The position numbers were made by a program, and so were the translations under genes. 64,000 bases of DNA from Henricia sp. BOLD:AAB3569 (lineage: Eukaryota; Echinodermata; Asteroidea; Spinulosida; Echinasteridae): NCBI GenBank assembly GCA_037783545.1, contig JBBELK010000001.1:248001-312000 (forward strand), given 5' to 3'. How positions within the stretch are numbered: the stretch's first letter is position 1; each line of letters begins with the position of its first letter. The notes below the pieces were generated by a model. That model did not search any database. It saw only the letters and a program-made list of their open reading frames with translations, and was not told the origin of the DNA. Below, piece after piece: positions 1 through 13,454 of this stretch.

Positions 1-169
1 GATGGTGGCGCACATACTGCAAGCTTGGTATCGCTGCATGCAATTACCATACGTGAAGTTCGTATATCTGCTTTTTAGTGGGTAATTACGCAACCACCGT
101 CCTAACTAGGCTGGTTCCCAGGGTATACAAGCAAAACGGAGCAATGGTAGCCAGGGGTCTATCACATGA

Positions 170-260
170 GGTCGTCCTTGTGAAACAAAGTTTGTGCACA
201 CGCATTTAAATACATAGTCTTTTCTTATATATAAAAAAACCGAATTGGAATGAATAATTT
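170..260 (+). repeat. Dispersed repeat R2 fragment (TGTGTGCGCACACA family)
   Basis: The segment around TTTGTGCACACGCATTTAAA resembles copies at 27735-27790, 29700-29770, 30180-30235, 34670-34705 and 61380-61460. All share a purine-pyrimidine palindrome followed by an A/T stretch. Confidence 0.45.
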
Positions 261-299
261 CATAGGAAAGTTGCTACAACTTGTGTCTAACACTTGAGT

Positions 300-705
300 A
301 TAAAGGCTTTACATGTCAAGTCCTCCAATAAGGTTAAACAGTCATTGACAATTGGCCTTGAAAGCCCCAATACACCATTTGCAGTGACCCGAAATTTTAC
401 TTGAGTCGACAGGAAAAACCCGTTGATAGCAATGGTAACAAACATCATGAATTTTTCCCAATGTAAAATGGTACATTTGTGGGAGAAATTTCCAACAGAA
501 GGTGCTTTTATTTTAAATAGTCTGCAGACAATTGTTTTTACTATTTATTTAACACAAAAACCATGCATGAATTCCTATGGTTTTCTGAAGTATTACTGCA
601 TGTGTGGCTGAAATTTCTACAAGAGCAAGGCAGTTTATCAACATTATTATCTAGTTGTGTGATGCTGTTGGTCCTGTTTTTAAAAGATTTCCAATCATGT
701 AATCT
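300..705 (+). repeat. Dispersed repeat R1, copy 1
   Basis: The unit contains CCATTTGCAGTGACCC, a GATAGCAATGGTAACAAA segment and GTATTACTGCATG...GCTGAAATTTCTAC. Other copies lie at 7020-7350, 8690-9045, 9940-10235, 16880-17110, 21390-21510, 22480-22580 and 57650-57760. It has no coding capacity; class unknown. Confidence 0.75.
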
Positions 706-709
706 GTCT

Positions 710-1665
710 TTAAAGAGCTAGAATCCCCCTTGACTTTGTTTCAATAGTCCACATATCCCTCCAGTCGACTTATACCACTGTTTATTTCAAATTGTCCGTT
801 TTTAGTGGATGAGCGATTTCTGAAACGCTCATTAGGTATTAATGATATGCGCATGACCCCGTGACGCAATCCTGAGAAACACGAGTAAACACGGTCGGCA
901 GTTCCATACGTTTACACGCAAAAAACTCCGAAAACCGTCTCTGTTCAGTGGTGTTTCTTGAAGAATTTTTCTCGTGCAAAAAGCCAGAGATGTGCCCAGT
1001 AGTTGTGTGATTGTATGCTTTACCAGACATCATGAAAAAAAAAGAGCAGAAAGATTTTCTTTTTTATTACCAAGAGAGAGAAAAATAAGTCGCTCGTTCT
1101 AACTTGTACTGGCCGATGTGTATACCGTGTTGTGCCAATTTCAAACACGTGGGAACTACGGCTCGCAGAGACCGTTCTCATGTACACGGACTGCTGTCAG
1201 TGCTGTGTATGCCGTTCGTTCCGTGACAAAATCACCAGTCGCAATGCACCAACATTTACTTCAAAAGAGTTTCATTGTGAGCCACAATTTCACCGTTTTT
1301 TTCACAAAAGGCAATAGTATAGATTATTGTCATATTACAAAGTGTTTCTCACGTTTGTATTTTAAATTACAAGGACAAAACAGGCATGATGAACATACAC
1401 TTAGTATATTATCCATTCAATACTATACACAGGCCGTTTTGTGTTCTTTCTCAGGATGACGTCAAAACCCTATTTATCAACAAACCAAGTGACCTCGAGC
1501 GTTTCAGAATTTCGGGTAAAGAGGGTCGGAACTGAATTGCGTTTTAAACAAAACGCTATCGATTTTTGGTGGGAAAACAAGTTGTGATGGTGTTGTAGAC
1601 ACATACACCTCCATGATAAACAGAAAAACTAACAAAATGTGGATGGGGGGATACTAGCTGTTTAA
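710..1665 (+). mobile_element. TTAA-flanked non-autonomous element, family K1, copy 1
   Basis: The element starts TTAAAGAGCTAGAATCCCCC and ends with the near-inverse GGGGGGATACTAGCTGTTTAA. TTAA flanks both ends. A second copy in opposite orientation lies at 49326-50486. Short ORFs inside are not protein-like. Kolobok-type by target site and ends (inference). Confidence 0.8.
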
Positions 1666-2727
1666 GATCGATTGGCGCCTAATTTGCGTCATCTGTCGCA
1701 CCTTCAATCATTTCTGATGGATTTGTCCTCTCGGGCCACCCAACTGAGACTTATCCATTGCCCTGACGTGACCCACACACAATCCATAATTGTGCGGAAA
1801 TGAACAGCTTTGAGAAGCTCGTCCACTTGGGAATCGGTTGATATAATTTAATTACATTTGAACAGTTTTTATCTGTGCTTGCTTAATTCTGATGAATCAT
1901 GTTTTTTGAACTTCATCAACTGTCAATTGCCATGAAAGGGCAACGATGATTCGGTCTAGTAGGCTCATAAACCAGAGGTGGTAGGTTCGAGTCCCACTAT
2001 GTTTGAGTCATACTGTTATACACAGTACGATATGGCAAAGGGACTCTTCTAACGCCCCTATTACCTCAACAGTCAACACCACTCTTCCCTTTTGTTAACG
2101 CACCCCCTCCCCCTAAAAAACTAAAAGGAATTCCTTTGAAATTCCTTGGAAGTTTGAGACACAAATGGGGGAACATTGGAAGGGGATACCCTCTGCCACA
2201 TATCGTGCTGCATATGCATACTATGGCCAACATTTCTGTATTCCTGGGCAGGGCAATTAATCTCAATTGCCTGGTCGACCGTTAAGCGATGGACATTTTC
2301 CGCACCGAGGCGTTACAGTATTTTCTTTGATGTTTTTTTTATCACGAAATAGATGCCGTGCATTAACTACCACTTCAATTTGGCGTAAGACACGCGATGA
2401 ACAAACGGACCCGCGGAGTCGGTTTTGGGTGTGCGGGGAGGACAACAGTTTGTGACCCTTGTGGATGTTTATGGTCTAGTCAATTTAGCATGAGGTTTGA
2501 GGGGAAGGGACTTTCAAACGCAGGATTTCCCAGTACATGACCACAACCATGACTGTCCGTGACCTCTGGTGCCTGAGGTCACCTTATGCAATATCATTCA
2601 ACAGATAGCCATTGAAAATTTACTTGCTTTTCGTGAAATTAGAAACATTTGTATATACAAATGCGATGTCCCTTATGTAGTACGCCACATTATGATTGGG
2701 TCACCGGGCGGCTAAATATCGTATAGC
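1666..2727. other. No gene recognised; tRNA-like segment at 1955-2012
   Basis: Only a SINE-head-like piece stands out: TTCGGTCTAGTAGG resembles a pol III A box, followed by GGTTCGAGTCC as a B box. The rest shows no coding or repeat signature that I can name. Confidence 0.4.
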
Positions 2728-3049
2728 GTACAAGGGAAATCGCAAGGCTTTGCAAATATTTGCGATGTCGCACATTTCTTTGGAAATATGTTTACAATGG
2801 TTTACGGTGTCGTACATTTTGTCACATGCTTAGTTGCAAGCCCAAGCGGGCTGTTTGTTTTGGGTTTTTTTTGGGTGGGGGGGGGGGGGGGTGTGGGGGG
2901 AGGGGTGTCAGAAGCTAGACGCGCGTCGTCAGGAAAAAATAAGAAACCGGCTTTGAAGCAAAGATTCAAATTGTTTGCGACAAAAATGTGCGACATCACA
3001 AATATTTGCAAAGATAATTATCTTTAGTAGCTACTAAAGTCCCTTGTAC
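2728..3049. mobile_element. Foldback element with inner poly-G
   Basis: GTACAAGGGA at 2728 is inverted at 3040-3049, and the inner arms around TGCAAATATTTGCGATGTCG match ACATCACAAATATTTGCA near 2995. A G-rich run at about 2876-2906 lies between the arms. Confidence 0.6.
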
Positions 3050-5609
3050 CTTGTACTACTAAAGTCACTTGTACGCCACCATAACTAAATATATATAACG
3101 ATTCATCATGCCTTCTTCGTGGGTTAATTATAATGGTGTGATAATGTACACTTAACCGTGACCCTGAACCCCAAAATACCGCAAGGGAAAACCATCTATA
3201 CCTTGTGAAGTTCGATCACCATTTCGCAGTTTTGGTATGGCGGTTTGCAGAGGCGTAACGACCCACGGCAAATACATTGCAGTCACCGTTTAATTGCATC
3301 TAATCTGATGTATCCCCTAAGGGATAAAATAGTGGCACTCACCGAAAACCTCAGTGGAGCGGTTAAACACGCGCTAAATTGGCATTTCCCCCGTCCGTTT
3401 GGGCCACGTCCGTGCGCCAAAACGCATCAATCGCAGTGGTCAAGTAGCTTACCTCTGTCATTACCCAGGTCAACATCCTGGTCATGCAGGCCTGAGGTCA
3501 AACGGTGGTCATCAGAAATGCACCTTCATCGCAATTTCATTTTTGTTTTCAACATTATTTTATACAGAGAGGATTGCATGATTGTTGTCCTTCCTTATCT
3601 CACGGGTACACCTCACTAAATCAGGCTCCCATTGGAACCAATGCTATAATGCCCAATAAAAGCCCAAAATATACTAATAACATCTCGAGACAAAAGGAAA
3701 ACGCTCCTTAGAGTCTCATCTTTTTAACTCTTTTCAATTTTATAGGGGTTGTCCGTCATTGTTATTTAGTAATTTCTACTGAAATAAAACCACCCATGCA
3801 TGCAGAAGTGAAAATTGGCAGACAAACGTGCATTTTAAAGTCCCATATAGATACTGGGGAAAATGGGGCAATTTTCACTAGTTATAGATTTTTGAGTTGA
3901 AGGGATAAATACCTCACATCACTTAAGTCTCAAAACAATCGCCGACTAATTTGATGATTACGGGCGCAACTAAAAAGCCAGTTTAATGTCCTCGGAAGTT
4001 CGATCTGAAGACGCCTTTAAGCTGCGCCTGAGCTAAGCCAGTCGGCCAGTTTCGTATGATCTGAGTGTAACTTAACTCCGAAGATTTCAGGACTGTCGGC
4101 ATCTGAGACGGTGCTTTATAAATGTCAACACTAGCAAGAGTAGAACAATTGCGAAAAATTTCGAATAATACGGGTATATAGCACCTTTGATATATAGTTC
4201 AGTGCCGTGGAATACTGTAACCTTCCACCGGGTGGAGACACCGTGAAGTTGTGTGTTTGATGAGATATGTAAAACCACATAATAGGTCCGGTGAGCCCAG
4301 AGCTTACAAGACCCCACGGCACTTTTTGGACAAGAAAACGGAAACTTTCCTCCGGTGTTTTCCGGCCTCCGGCTGCTCAAAGCGCCACCCGCTGGGACCC
4401 ATGCATGCTCAGTGTTTGCCGCTGAATTGACTGTACATGTATGAGCATACCAAACTCTAGGACCTTTATTCCATACATCTCAAAATAGAAAGAAGAGTCT
4501 TCTGACAATCATGTAAGCGATATAATGGGGAAAATATGAATTGTGTAAAATCTGACAGTGGACAAAACCCACGCTCACAACGCCAATTAATGAAATTACG
4601 ACTTGACCGAGAGTAAACCCTCCCTTTCATGATAACCGTCATCAGACGGGGGCAGTTACGGCTGGCACATGCACTCTGCTCAACTTGATACGGTGGGTTT
4701 TCCCTCAAAGACAGCTGATGTGTGTGACGGGTATTAATGAACGCCGGCCTTGAGATTTGCCTGTGACTTTGAGGGTACTTTTTGAAGAAGAAACCGGGAG
4801 GTCAATGACTGATAAGTCAAGATTTCATCTTGGATGGAATCCAGGGAGGGTTTTGTCATCCATTAGATCAGAAAATGCGCCGTAATCGCCTGGAATTAGC
4901 GGTTCAGCTTGTCACCCGCGCCCATGCACAGTCACGGTGTAGATGCGACAACCGTACGCAGTGCGTCCGTGAACCGTACTTAAAGAGCATGGCGCAAAAG
5001 TTATACCAAAACGCATTTAAACAGTAAAACCGACATTTTTCTCAGCTTTTAGGCCCCTCTTCAAAGTTTTAAATGATTATTCAAATGTATGATGATTTAC
5101 AAGACAAAACTAAGTTGGGCCTTTGCCGCCTTTGGTAATAATCGATAGGCCTATATAATTTCAGATTATCCCAGCTGTCCAGTGCACCAAGTAACTTTTT
5201 TTTAAAATAAAACGCCTACTGTATCATTTGGTTGACCAGAAATGTGTATGTTATTCACTTAGAGATAATTTTCAATTGTGTCCCCGAAAATATAAACCTG
5301 CTCATCAGGAAGGTGCCGGACTGTTCATCACAGACACAATAGAAGGGCGTATTTCATTTTGTTTTGTTTTCGAAGCAAATGCAAAATAACTGCATTTTCA
5401 CTTTACACTTGATTAAGTATAGGCCTACCTAGGCCTACACATTATTGCCCAGTTGTTCCGCCATACTTTGAAAAGACTATAAGCCTCGTCTTTACAACAA
5501 AGTTTGGAAATAAGCATAGGCCTAATTAGTCTAGCTACGTTTCTCATTAGCAGTTTGTAGAACTGAATAAGAGACACGATTTTCGCAGAGGGACGGTGCA
5601 TGCAGTCGT
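3050..5609. other. No gene or repeat recognised
   Basis: I see no convincing coding region, splice-framed exon or structured repeat in this 2.5-kb stretch. Short open frames occur at background level. Confidence 0.4.
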
Positions 5610-5891
5610 GTCCCCTGAATCGGTTCTATAGAATACAAACTGCTGATTGGAAAGGTGCCAGTTGCGTATGCGTTCAAATCTCATTATCGAGACGAGAATT
5701 GGGGGCTTTTCCAAATCTCGGCTTCGTCTCCGTCTCCGTCTCCGTCTCCATCTCCATCTCCATAGGGTTTACATGGAGCCGAAGCCTGAGCCTGAGCCTA
5801 AGTCGAGATTTGGAAAAAGGCCATGGAACGCATAAATAGTCTGGCACCTTCCCAGTAGAAGTTTGCACTTTATAGGAGTGATTCAGGGGAC
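5610..5891. mobile_element. MITE with a second foldback nested inside
   Basis: GTCCCCTGAATC at 5610 and GATTCAGGGGAC ending at 5891 head inverted arms of about 50 bp, which also share GGTGCCAG. The arms are separated by the hexamer foldback at 5702-5822. Confidence 0.75.
5702..5822. mobile_element. Hexamer-core foldback element, copy 1
   Basis: Ends are GGGCTTTTCCAAATCTCG and its inverse CGAGATTTGGAAAAAGGCC. The interior is an imperfect TCTCCG/TCTCCA microsatellite on one arm and GAGCCT on the other. A second copy lies at 15267-15375. Confidence 0.8.
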
Positions 5892-7019
5892 CCAATATAA
5901 CTGTCATTTTGGATGAAAATATGGTTGTGAATATACGTGTCTTTATACGGTTTCCCCACGGCACTCGCGACACGCACTCGCTCGGCTTCACGGATTATAC
6001 CGTGACAACGGGTTTTCGACAGTCATCTCAATTTGTCCACCCCTAGACGCCGATATAATCCCAAAACAGATATACAGTGGGTTGAATCTGAATCTGAGCT
6101 CTATATTACCAGCGAATATTTGTGTCAAAAACACAAATTCGCCACGTTTTACGGGTAATTTGAAGCAGCCGATAGCTCCATTAACCTGCCAATTCTCATT
6201 CGATTCTACACGAAAAGATTGAACGCCGAGGCAAAGCGTACTATATTTGTATCCCATCATGCACTGCGCCATGTACCACGCGCAGTGAATTGTGGGGGAA
6301 CCGTAAAGGCACGTATATGGTATCGTACGCAATAAGTTGGTATATATGATGCCTATAAAATGACGTTTGGTGAGTAACGTGTCTTGTTGATCACAGATGG
6401 CGGATTTCGTGAGGGATTATGTAGCTCTATACATCAGCAACTTTTGTTGGCGTAACCATTCTAAAAGATTTCCTACATGTCCGTATCTCAAATCCGACCA
6501 ACATCTGCGCTGGCGCGATTATTCAGAAACAAATTGTGATGAATTGGCTTTCAGCGGGATTGTGACAATCGGCAAAGGGAAGACGCCCGGCATGATTAGC
6601 TGACTGGAACCGATGTGATCCCCTTGTCTTAGTGCGGACCGGGCGCGTATTAATGGGGGATTTTTGCTTCGTTAGAGCAGGGCGTAACACGAAAGAGTTT
6701 GTCGTGTTAAGGACCTCTCGGACAATGTACTTTCTTGGAAGACCTCGAAGTGTAGTGTTATGACCTCATCATGGTCGATGCATGTTGTTGTTGTTTTGTT
6801 GTATAGCATCTTCGGCAGGGCCCTTTTAAGTTTATGCCATCAACAGTGTGCTATTTGCTTTAACTTTACTTTGTTATCAACTTAGCCTATGACGAAGAAG
6901 GAGATGCAGTTTTAGAAGTAGGAGGAAAACCCCCAGGAAAAACCACTCGGCCGAGTAGGGACAACAACACGGTCGAGTATAATCTCAGAGCATCTGTCCG
7001 GTTTGCGTCGTCACAAATT
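5892..7019. other. No gene recognised
   Basis: A 68-codon frame at 6397-6603 begins in a reasonable context but has no family I know and no splice partner. Nothing else is supported. Confidence 0.35.
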
Positions 7020-7350
7020 TGCCTTTGAGTAAAATACAGATTACATGATTGGAAAACTTTTAAAAACAGGAACAACAGCATTACATAAATAAAGAATAAT
7101 TTTGATAAACTGCCACATAGGCTAGATGCAGTAATACTTCAGAAAACCTTCAAAATCCATGTATGCATGTTTTTTTGTGTTTTTTTAAAGCACCTTCGGT
7201 TGGCAATTTCTCCCACAAAGATTTTCCACGGGGAAAAAATCATGTGGTGTTTTTTATTTTTGTTATCAACACTCTTAGTCGGGTTTTTCTTGTCAACTCG
7301 TAAAATTTGGGTTAACTGCAAAATATATACTGGGGTTTTAAACAAACGAA
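7020..7350 (-). repeat. Dispersed repeat R1, copy 2
   Basis: This is an inverted copy of the 300-705 repeat, recognised by GATAAACTGCC, GATGCAGTAATACTTCAGAA and GGTGTTT...TATCAACACT. Confidence 0.7.
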
Positions 7351-8689
7351 ACATGACATTTTGTAGAGACAGATTATCTTGTCTCTCACTAGACAGAAAA
7401 AAATTGACAGGAACAGCCAAATTTTGGCACAGAATCATACGGAACAGGCTGTGCAATCCGTAGGGCATTGAAAGACATGGCTGAAAATAATCCTCCTCCT
7501 TTCCCGCCAAAATTTCCGTTTATAAATGTCACTTTGCTGTGATAACGATATAGATATCGTAGGGTAAAAGAAATGTTATGGCAAGACTCGTGAGTCATTC
7601 CTTTTAGAGAAACAAAAGTGAAAAAGTGGAGGGTAAAACCACGAACATGCGTCATATATTAACATCCAGATAATTCGCGGTGTCATGTGATGAGATCAGT
7701 TGGTAAGGTAGTTCAGCTTCGTCGTATTTATGAACATCCTGGTTGCTCTGCGAGGAGTAAACGAAGTTGAACCAACCAATTTGTGTGGTGAATCTAGGTC
7801 GAAAAAAGCTTGCAAGGCGTGGCTCACAAACTGTGTATATAGGTTTGCAAATTCTTTTCTTTAATATGCTAGAATTGTGCGTTTAAAATCTGCACTATGA
7901 AGAAGTGTTTAATAATGGCTATAGAAAACATCATTATAGTAAGCTGGTTTTAACTGAAGATCATTTAGCGAATATGTTAAATTTGTGATTGAACATATTA
8001 TTGAACCGGCTCTATGTATAAGCTATACGGTATAACATGACACGGTCATCTTTCTGGATAAAATGTTTTCTTCAAAGTGTGATATTATTTTCTATTTTCA
8101 CAGGTCTTTCCCTTATTGCATTGTAAAAGTAGCAATTGTCGTCAACGTCCTAAAATTGTCCAAATTGTTTTGGAATTTCAAGTATGCCTATTTGTTTTTC
8201 TAGTTTGGGATTATTGTTATCGGTCAAGCTTATTTTGAAGATGCCGTCCGGACACAGGTGTATGCCTAGCAGGTAATACCTATAGTATAGGCCATAAGCG
8301 GCTTATATTCCTTTCGATATACCGCCGAGGCTTCTGAGCGTGTTTACCACGAAGTCCACACCCGGGGAAAACTGCATCTAGCACGGACAAAAGGGATCTG
8401 CTGTCTCCGGCCGCTGCCACAACATTCCCGTAGCTGATCATTGGACTTGCGGTTATCGTAAAGGTCAAGTGCTTTATAATTCTTTTTTTGGTTTTTATTT
8501 ATGCTGTTTGAGATTCGGTTTTGCAATTTTATTGGCAAACACAATAACGAGTTTTTCAGACTTGAATTTTTGGTGGATATATTTTTAAACTCAAATATTC
8601 TGACGTCGACAAAATAATTATTTTGTTGCTCAAAGGGCTTTATACTGTATAGCCGGCAAAATTCGTCTCCCATACGATTGGACTTATAT
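7351..8689. other. No gene recognised
   Basis: No coding exon or structured repeat is supported in this stretch; only scattered short frames. Confidence 0.35.
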
Positions 8690-9045
8690 ACAGATACATC
8701 ATTGGAAAACTTTTAAAGAAAAAGGAACAATTACATAACTAAAGAATAATGTTGATAAACTGCCTTGTAGAAATTTCAGCCACATAGATGCAGTAATACT
8801 TCAGAAAACCCGACAAATCTATGGATGGTTTTTATGTATGAATAAAAAGTAAAACGTTTTCTGCAGACAACTTTTAAGAAAATAACCCACCTTCAGTTGG
8901 CAATTTCTCCAACAAAAGTACGGCCTACACTGGATAAATCATGTGATGTTTGTTACCATTGCTATCAACACTTCCAGTCGGTTTATTTTTCTTCTCAACT
9001 CATAAAGTAACATTTTGGGTCACTGCAAATGATGTATTGCGCTTT
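8690..9045 (-). repeat. Dispersed repeat R1, copy 3
   Basis: It shares GGAAAACTTTTAAAG, GATAAACTGCCTTGTAGAAA and the GATGCAGTAATACTTCAGAA box with the other R1 copies, in minus orientation. Confidence 0.7.
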
Positions 9046-9939
9046 AGAAACTAGCTTTTTTATTATTTTTTTTAATTTTTTTTTATTACTTTCTATGTAT
9101 TTGTTTTCCCTTTCTTATCTTTTATTTAGATATTTTTTTTTTAATTAGATTTTTTTTTTTTTCTTCTAACGTGCAGTTTCACTTTTTGATCGCCGTACTT
9201 ATTGTCTGTCGCTGTAATTGATAGCATTATGGGAGAGCTGCACCAGATAGTGATTAAGTTCGCTTTTTGGCAATCCTTCAGGGGTGTTATCATTCTCGTT
9301 TTCTGAATTACTTGGTTGGTTTTTTTTTGTTTTTTTTGTATTTTTGCTTGTAGTGTCCTTTGTCACATTTGTTGTTCTCCTGAGAAATAATAAATGAAAT
9401 GAAATGAATGTAAGATATCCTCCAAAAGGTGACAGGACCACCACCATGTTTAGGCTACGCCCCGTTGACAAGATGACAAGAAGTATAGTCCCAAAGGGTA
9501 ACCCAAGGCGTTTTTGCCTCCAGCTGTCTGCATGTTACAAGTCAATGACCGCTTGGCCAGATCATGAGGTGGCTGCATACGGCGCTTTGTTTGATAATCA
9601 GAGGTGAAAAGGTTGGCTTTTGTTCTGGCGGAGTGCGGTATGGTGCGGCCTGGTACGGGGCCGTCGCTAACGAGTCAACTGCGGCGGGGCTACCGTGTGG
9701 TCGCCGGCCAGAAACGCTGGGAAAAGGCCTATACGGAACCTTGCTCAAATTAAGGAAAACATTACTCAAAGTGTACAAACCAATGGTTATCAACACCACA
9801 ATTTCAATTGCCCAAAATGGCATCTTTCTGAAGGAAATTAAAGTAACTGAATTTACCAAAGGCCCAAAATATCACTTGCAAGATGAAACTTTGTTTTGTT
9901 TCTAGAATTCCTGGGCATAACATGTCTAAAGAAGAATGT
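9046..9939. other. T-rich tract, then unassigned sequence
   Basis: From 9057 to 9166 the plus strand is dominated by T runs, with another T-rich patch at 9318-9345. The frame at 9564-9905 is open but not protein-like and belongs to no family I know. Confidence 0.4.
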
Positions 9940-10235
9940 TGGTAGGCCTATAGTCTGTAGAAATGTTTAGCTATATTATAGGCCTAGATGCTCAGGCCTA
10001 GATGCCGCAATTCTGAATTCGGAAACTTTTAAAATCTATGCAATGCATGATTTTCGTGTTGAGTGAATGGTAAAAAGGAGTGTGCGCACCAATATTTTAA
10101 AACCACCTTAGTTTCAGTTAACTTCTTTCAGAAAGAACCATCTTGAAAAGAAATGAGGTGTTTGTTACCGTTGCCATCGACACTTTGAGTAATATTTTTT
10201 TTTTTTGGTTAAAAATTGGGGTCATTGCAAATGAT
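9940..10235 (-). repeat. Dispersed repeat R1, diverged copy 4
   Basis: GTAGAAATGTTTAGC, a degraded GATGCCGCAATTC box and GTTGCCATCGACACTT align with the R1 family at lower identity. Confidence 0.55.
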
Positions 10236-10588
10236 ATAATATGCCTTTAATCTGTTCAAAATGTTCGTTGCCGTTGGGTAACCGCAACAATTATTTAGAA
10301 ATATAGGCCAATACTTTAAGGGGCGCCATGCACCATATAAAGCACATAATGCACATTGAACGTCTTTCCATGACACTTTGCAATTTCTAATGACGAAACA
10401 TTTTAGCTACGTCCGAGTTATACGACGACGTCTTGAAAGCATATGCGATCTAATCGTAGACGCTAGGTAGACGGCCGTGATCACCTTCTACAGACAGTGT
10501 GAGTCAAGAAAAGAACTATACACTTTTAAGACTACCTGTTCTGTTTTAGTGTACCAATATTTATCTGAGATGTTTTGACATGTATTAT

Positions 10589-11163
10589 GGATAAGTTCTC
10601 CTGTGTCTTTTGGTAGCAGTTTAAATAAATTATGTTTCATGCATGACCGCACATGAGGCAAATAAGTGTGTCAGGTGGAACACTGACTTGCACCAACTGA
10701 TCAGAATTGAAGAGAAAAAAAAGACCAAAACAAAACCCCGAAAAACTTGTGGCTTGTCCCTGTGGCTTGGTATTTACGGACATTTGAGTAAACGGTGGCA
10801 CGAGTTGAACATCTTGCATTAGGAAATTGCTGGCGAAAGCTTTGGAACACATCCGTAGCACTTTGTGTGCGGTGGATTTCGCTTATAAGTAGGCCCTTTG
10901 CTGGGGTGTGGGAGCTTAGGACGAGCCATGTTTTATAAGATGAAATGAAGAATAACCCACAAGATGTTTCATTGTACGTACGTTCAACGAGGCTCTGTTG
11001 ATTCTTGACAACAACCAAGTCACTGGTTTAAATCCTTTTTTCCTAGCCATACTGAATTGGCGCAAGTCGTGTTCCACCTGACACCCTTATTTGCCTCATG
11101 TGCGGTCATGCATGAAACATAATTTAATTAAACTGCTACCAAAAGACACAGGAAAACTTATCC
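10589..11163. mobile_element. MITE with about 100-bp terminal inverted repeats
   Basis: The left arm starts GGATAAGTTCTCCTGTGTCT, and the right arm ends with the inverse AGACACAGGAAAACTTATCC. Both arms carry ATGTTTCATGCATGACCGCA or its inverse and the GTTCCACCTGACAC segment. The central 350 bp has no recognisable coding region. Confidence 0.85.
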
Positions 11164-11194
11164 AAATAACAAAACAAAACATATCATATTAGGT

Positions 11195-11370
11195 TTCGGT
11201 AATGCACTCTAAAGATCCCAGAGCATTCTTTCGTGAAGAGCAAGGGGAGGGATTCCCCGGTGTCTCTGGCAGTTTATAATTCAACTTAGAAGTTGATAGT
11301 TATTCGAATATCTATGTTAATTGATCCCATTCCTGTAATTGGCGGTTCTTCCGCTGTTGGATGTGGTTAA

Positions 11371-11401
<31 letters not shown>

Positions 11402-11412
11402 AAAAATAAAAA
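11195..11412 (+). repeat. SINE S1, 3' portion with (AAAT)n tail
   Basis: GATCCCAGAGCATTCTTTC and GGATTCCCCGGTGTCTCT match the SINE at 61624-61965. The copy ends in a run of AAAT repeats at about 11370-11406, a typical SINE tail. Confidence 0.7.
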
Positions 11413-12225
11413 TATTGGTACAATAAAACAGTAATTTTAAAAGTGTATTCGTTTTTTTTTTTTACTCACACTGTATATAGACTCGGTGTGTAAAATAAGA
11501 GGGAGCCAAAAAATTCGGACACGGCCTGGTTGTGTCAGATAGGCGTGCCTCTCTAGGCTGGCTCACGTCGCTAGAAATTTTAGTCTGAAAGATTTTTCTG
11601 AAATCAGCACATGACAACCGTGACCTTTTAAGATGTGGGTCAGCGACATTGCCCCGTTTTGGGCCCATTTTTCTCCTCGGCTTATTTAGAACACCACCCT
11701 CGGAGGAATACGAACCGTTGAAAGCCCGTGGCCCACCGAGGCCCGTGGCCGGTCCTAGGGGAGCCCGGCGCGTGCGGTGTTTTGAAAAGCGATAATTTTT
11801 AGGGTAAATGATTCGCAGTTGGGAAGTATCACTGAAAGAAATCCGATGATAGATCATAAGAGCTTGAGTATGGTCCGCGGTTTGGTGCGGGAGACTGGTG
11901 TTTAGGCGTGAGGGGTGTTTTCAGGCAAAGTAACATGGCCGATCGTGCAAAAGCTCTATGGGTGCACCCAAGTAAATAGGCAGAGATCAGTGCGCCGAGC
12001 TCATGAATATTTTGTATGCCCTCAAATTCTTATTTATAAGAGAGAGTTGCGAGCTGAACGAGTGTGGTCTTGTGGGGAAACTGGCCATCATCGCATCATG
12101 ATGTGGGGTATTTTTGTTCTTCCAACTGTAAACATTTTGGAGAATGTAGCTCGTGAAAGTTGCCCTATTTTTCCCAGTAGCGAATGTGACTTTTTACAAA
12201 ATGGACGCTGGTCTGCTCTGTATAC
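11413..12225. other. No gene recognised
   Basis: A 168-codon frame at 11915-12421 overlaps the foldback that follows and resembles no family, so I do not call it a gene. Confidence 0.35.
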
Positions 12226-12477
12226 GTCCGCCATAACTGGGGGCGGGGTTGGTATGGGGGGAGGAGGGTTGGTTGGGGGTTGGGGGTTGGGGGAGTGCAT
12301 CCAGTGCCAGGAACTGTACGTTACATTATGTTGTCACTTCGAACAATTTGCGCGCTCTTTATTGAAAGCTTGTAAAGCCTGTGCACACAAAGGGGGCGCG
12401 TTGTGTACTGTTCAATTTTAACAACCGTCACAGAACGCACACTTCATGGCACTGGATGGCCCCCAGTTATGGCGGAC
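12226..12477. mobile_element. Foldback element with G-rich interior
   Basis: GTCCGCCATAACTGGGGGC (12226-12244) is exactly inverted at 12459-12477. The left interior is strongly G-rich (12236-12296) and could form G-quadruplexes. Confidence 0.75.
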
Positions 12478-13406
12478 ACGTACACGCAGGGAAGGCGTCC
12501 TTAGTGACCGGATTCGTGTATAGGGAGCCGAAGTGTGACAAGTTTTCATTGTAAAATGAGCCTTTGGACCAAGCATCCATTGTAAAAGCACAGGAATAGG
12601 GTTTACTGATTTTAGTGTAGAACCCCCGTCCCCTTATGGTTGATATACAGGGATCATAGCCTATATATAAAAACTGGAGTTTCAACATTTCAGGTGACTT
12701 AAAATAACCATATCGCTACAAATTTTGAACCAGTGTAGGCCTGCACCATACCTTTTGAGAAGTGGCAATGTTAAAGTACTTTTCAGCATGGTCATTAAAA
12801 GAAAACGTTGCCTTCAGATTTCACGAAATCTCACGTTTGAGGGTGTTCCTTATACTTATTAAGAGTTGTTCTTGCAATAAAACACATTTAATGTGTTATA
12901 ATTAGTGAATGGTAATTTAAAAAAACAAACACTGACCTCTGACCCCCACTACATGTCCCGCGAAATGTATACATATTTCAAGCCGTCAATACGATCGTCC
13001 GGGTAGTGGGCAAAATGCAGCGACGAACAGGAGTATTAGGCTGGCGCCGTAGCCAGTGGTCAGGTAAACCTATCAGATGAACGCAAGGTACCATACCATT
13101 CTCCGCCTCCCGAGACATGTGTGAAATGTAAACACAGTAACACACACACACCGACTGGCTGTCAAAAAATGGATCGTCAAGAGAACACAGCAAAAGCGTC
13201 AAAAAAGAAAAAAAAGGAAAACCTCGCCAATCAGGGTAAGAATATTGTCATGGGACAAACCGATAGAAAGGACTTGGATGATTTATACCCAATGGTTATT
13301 GTAGACACGAATTTAAAAAAACTGATGATAATACGAATTTTTTTAATGAAATAATTGTTCAGAAGTATTTCAACAGCTGCGACTGGAAATAAGACTAATA
13401 TGATTT
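12478..13406. other. No gene recognised
   Basis: No exon-like or repeat-like structure is supported; short frames only. Confidence 0.35.
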
Positions 13407-13454
13407 CTCCGCCATTTATGGGAGTCAAGATTTTGACTCCCATAAATGGCGGAG
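13407..13454. repeat. Perfect 22-bp hairpin
   Basis: CTCCGCCATTTATGGGAGTC begins the left arm, and the right arm 13433-13454 is its exact inverse. The spacer is four bases. It may be a very small MITE or the remnant of one. Confidence 0.85.

Noticed and set aside
11915..12421. 168-codon plus-strand frame
   Set aside because: Its end runs through the G-rich foldback at 12226-12477, giving a glycine-rich tail that reflects DNA composition, not a protein.
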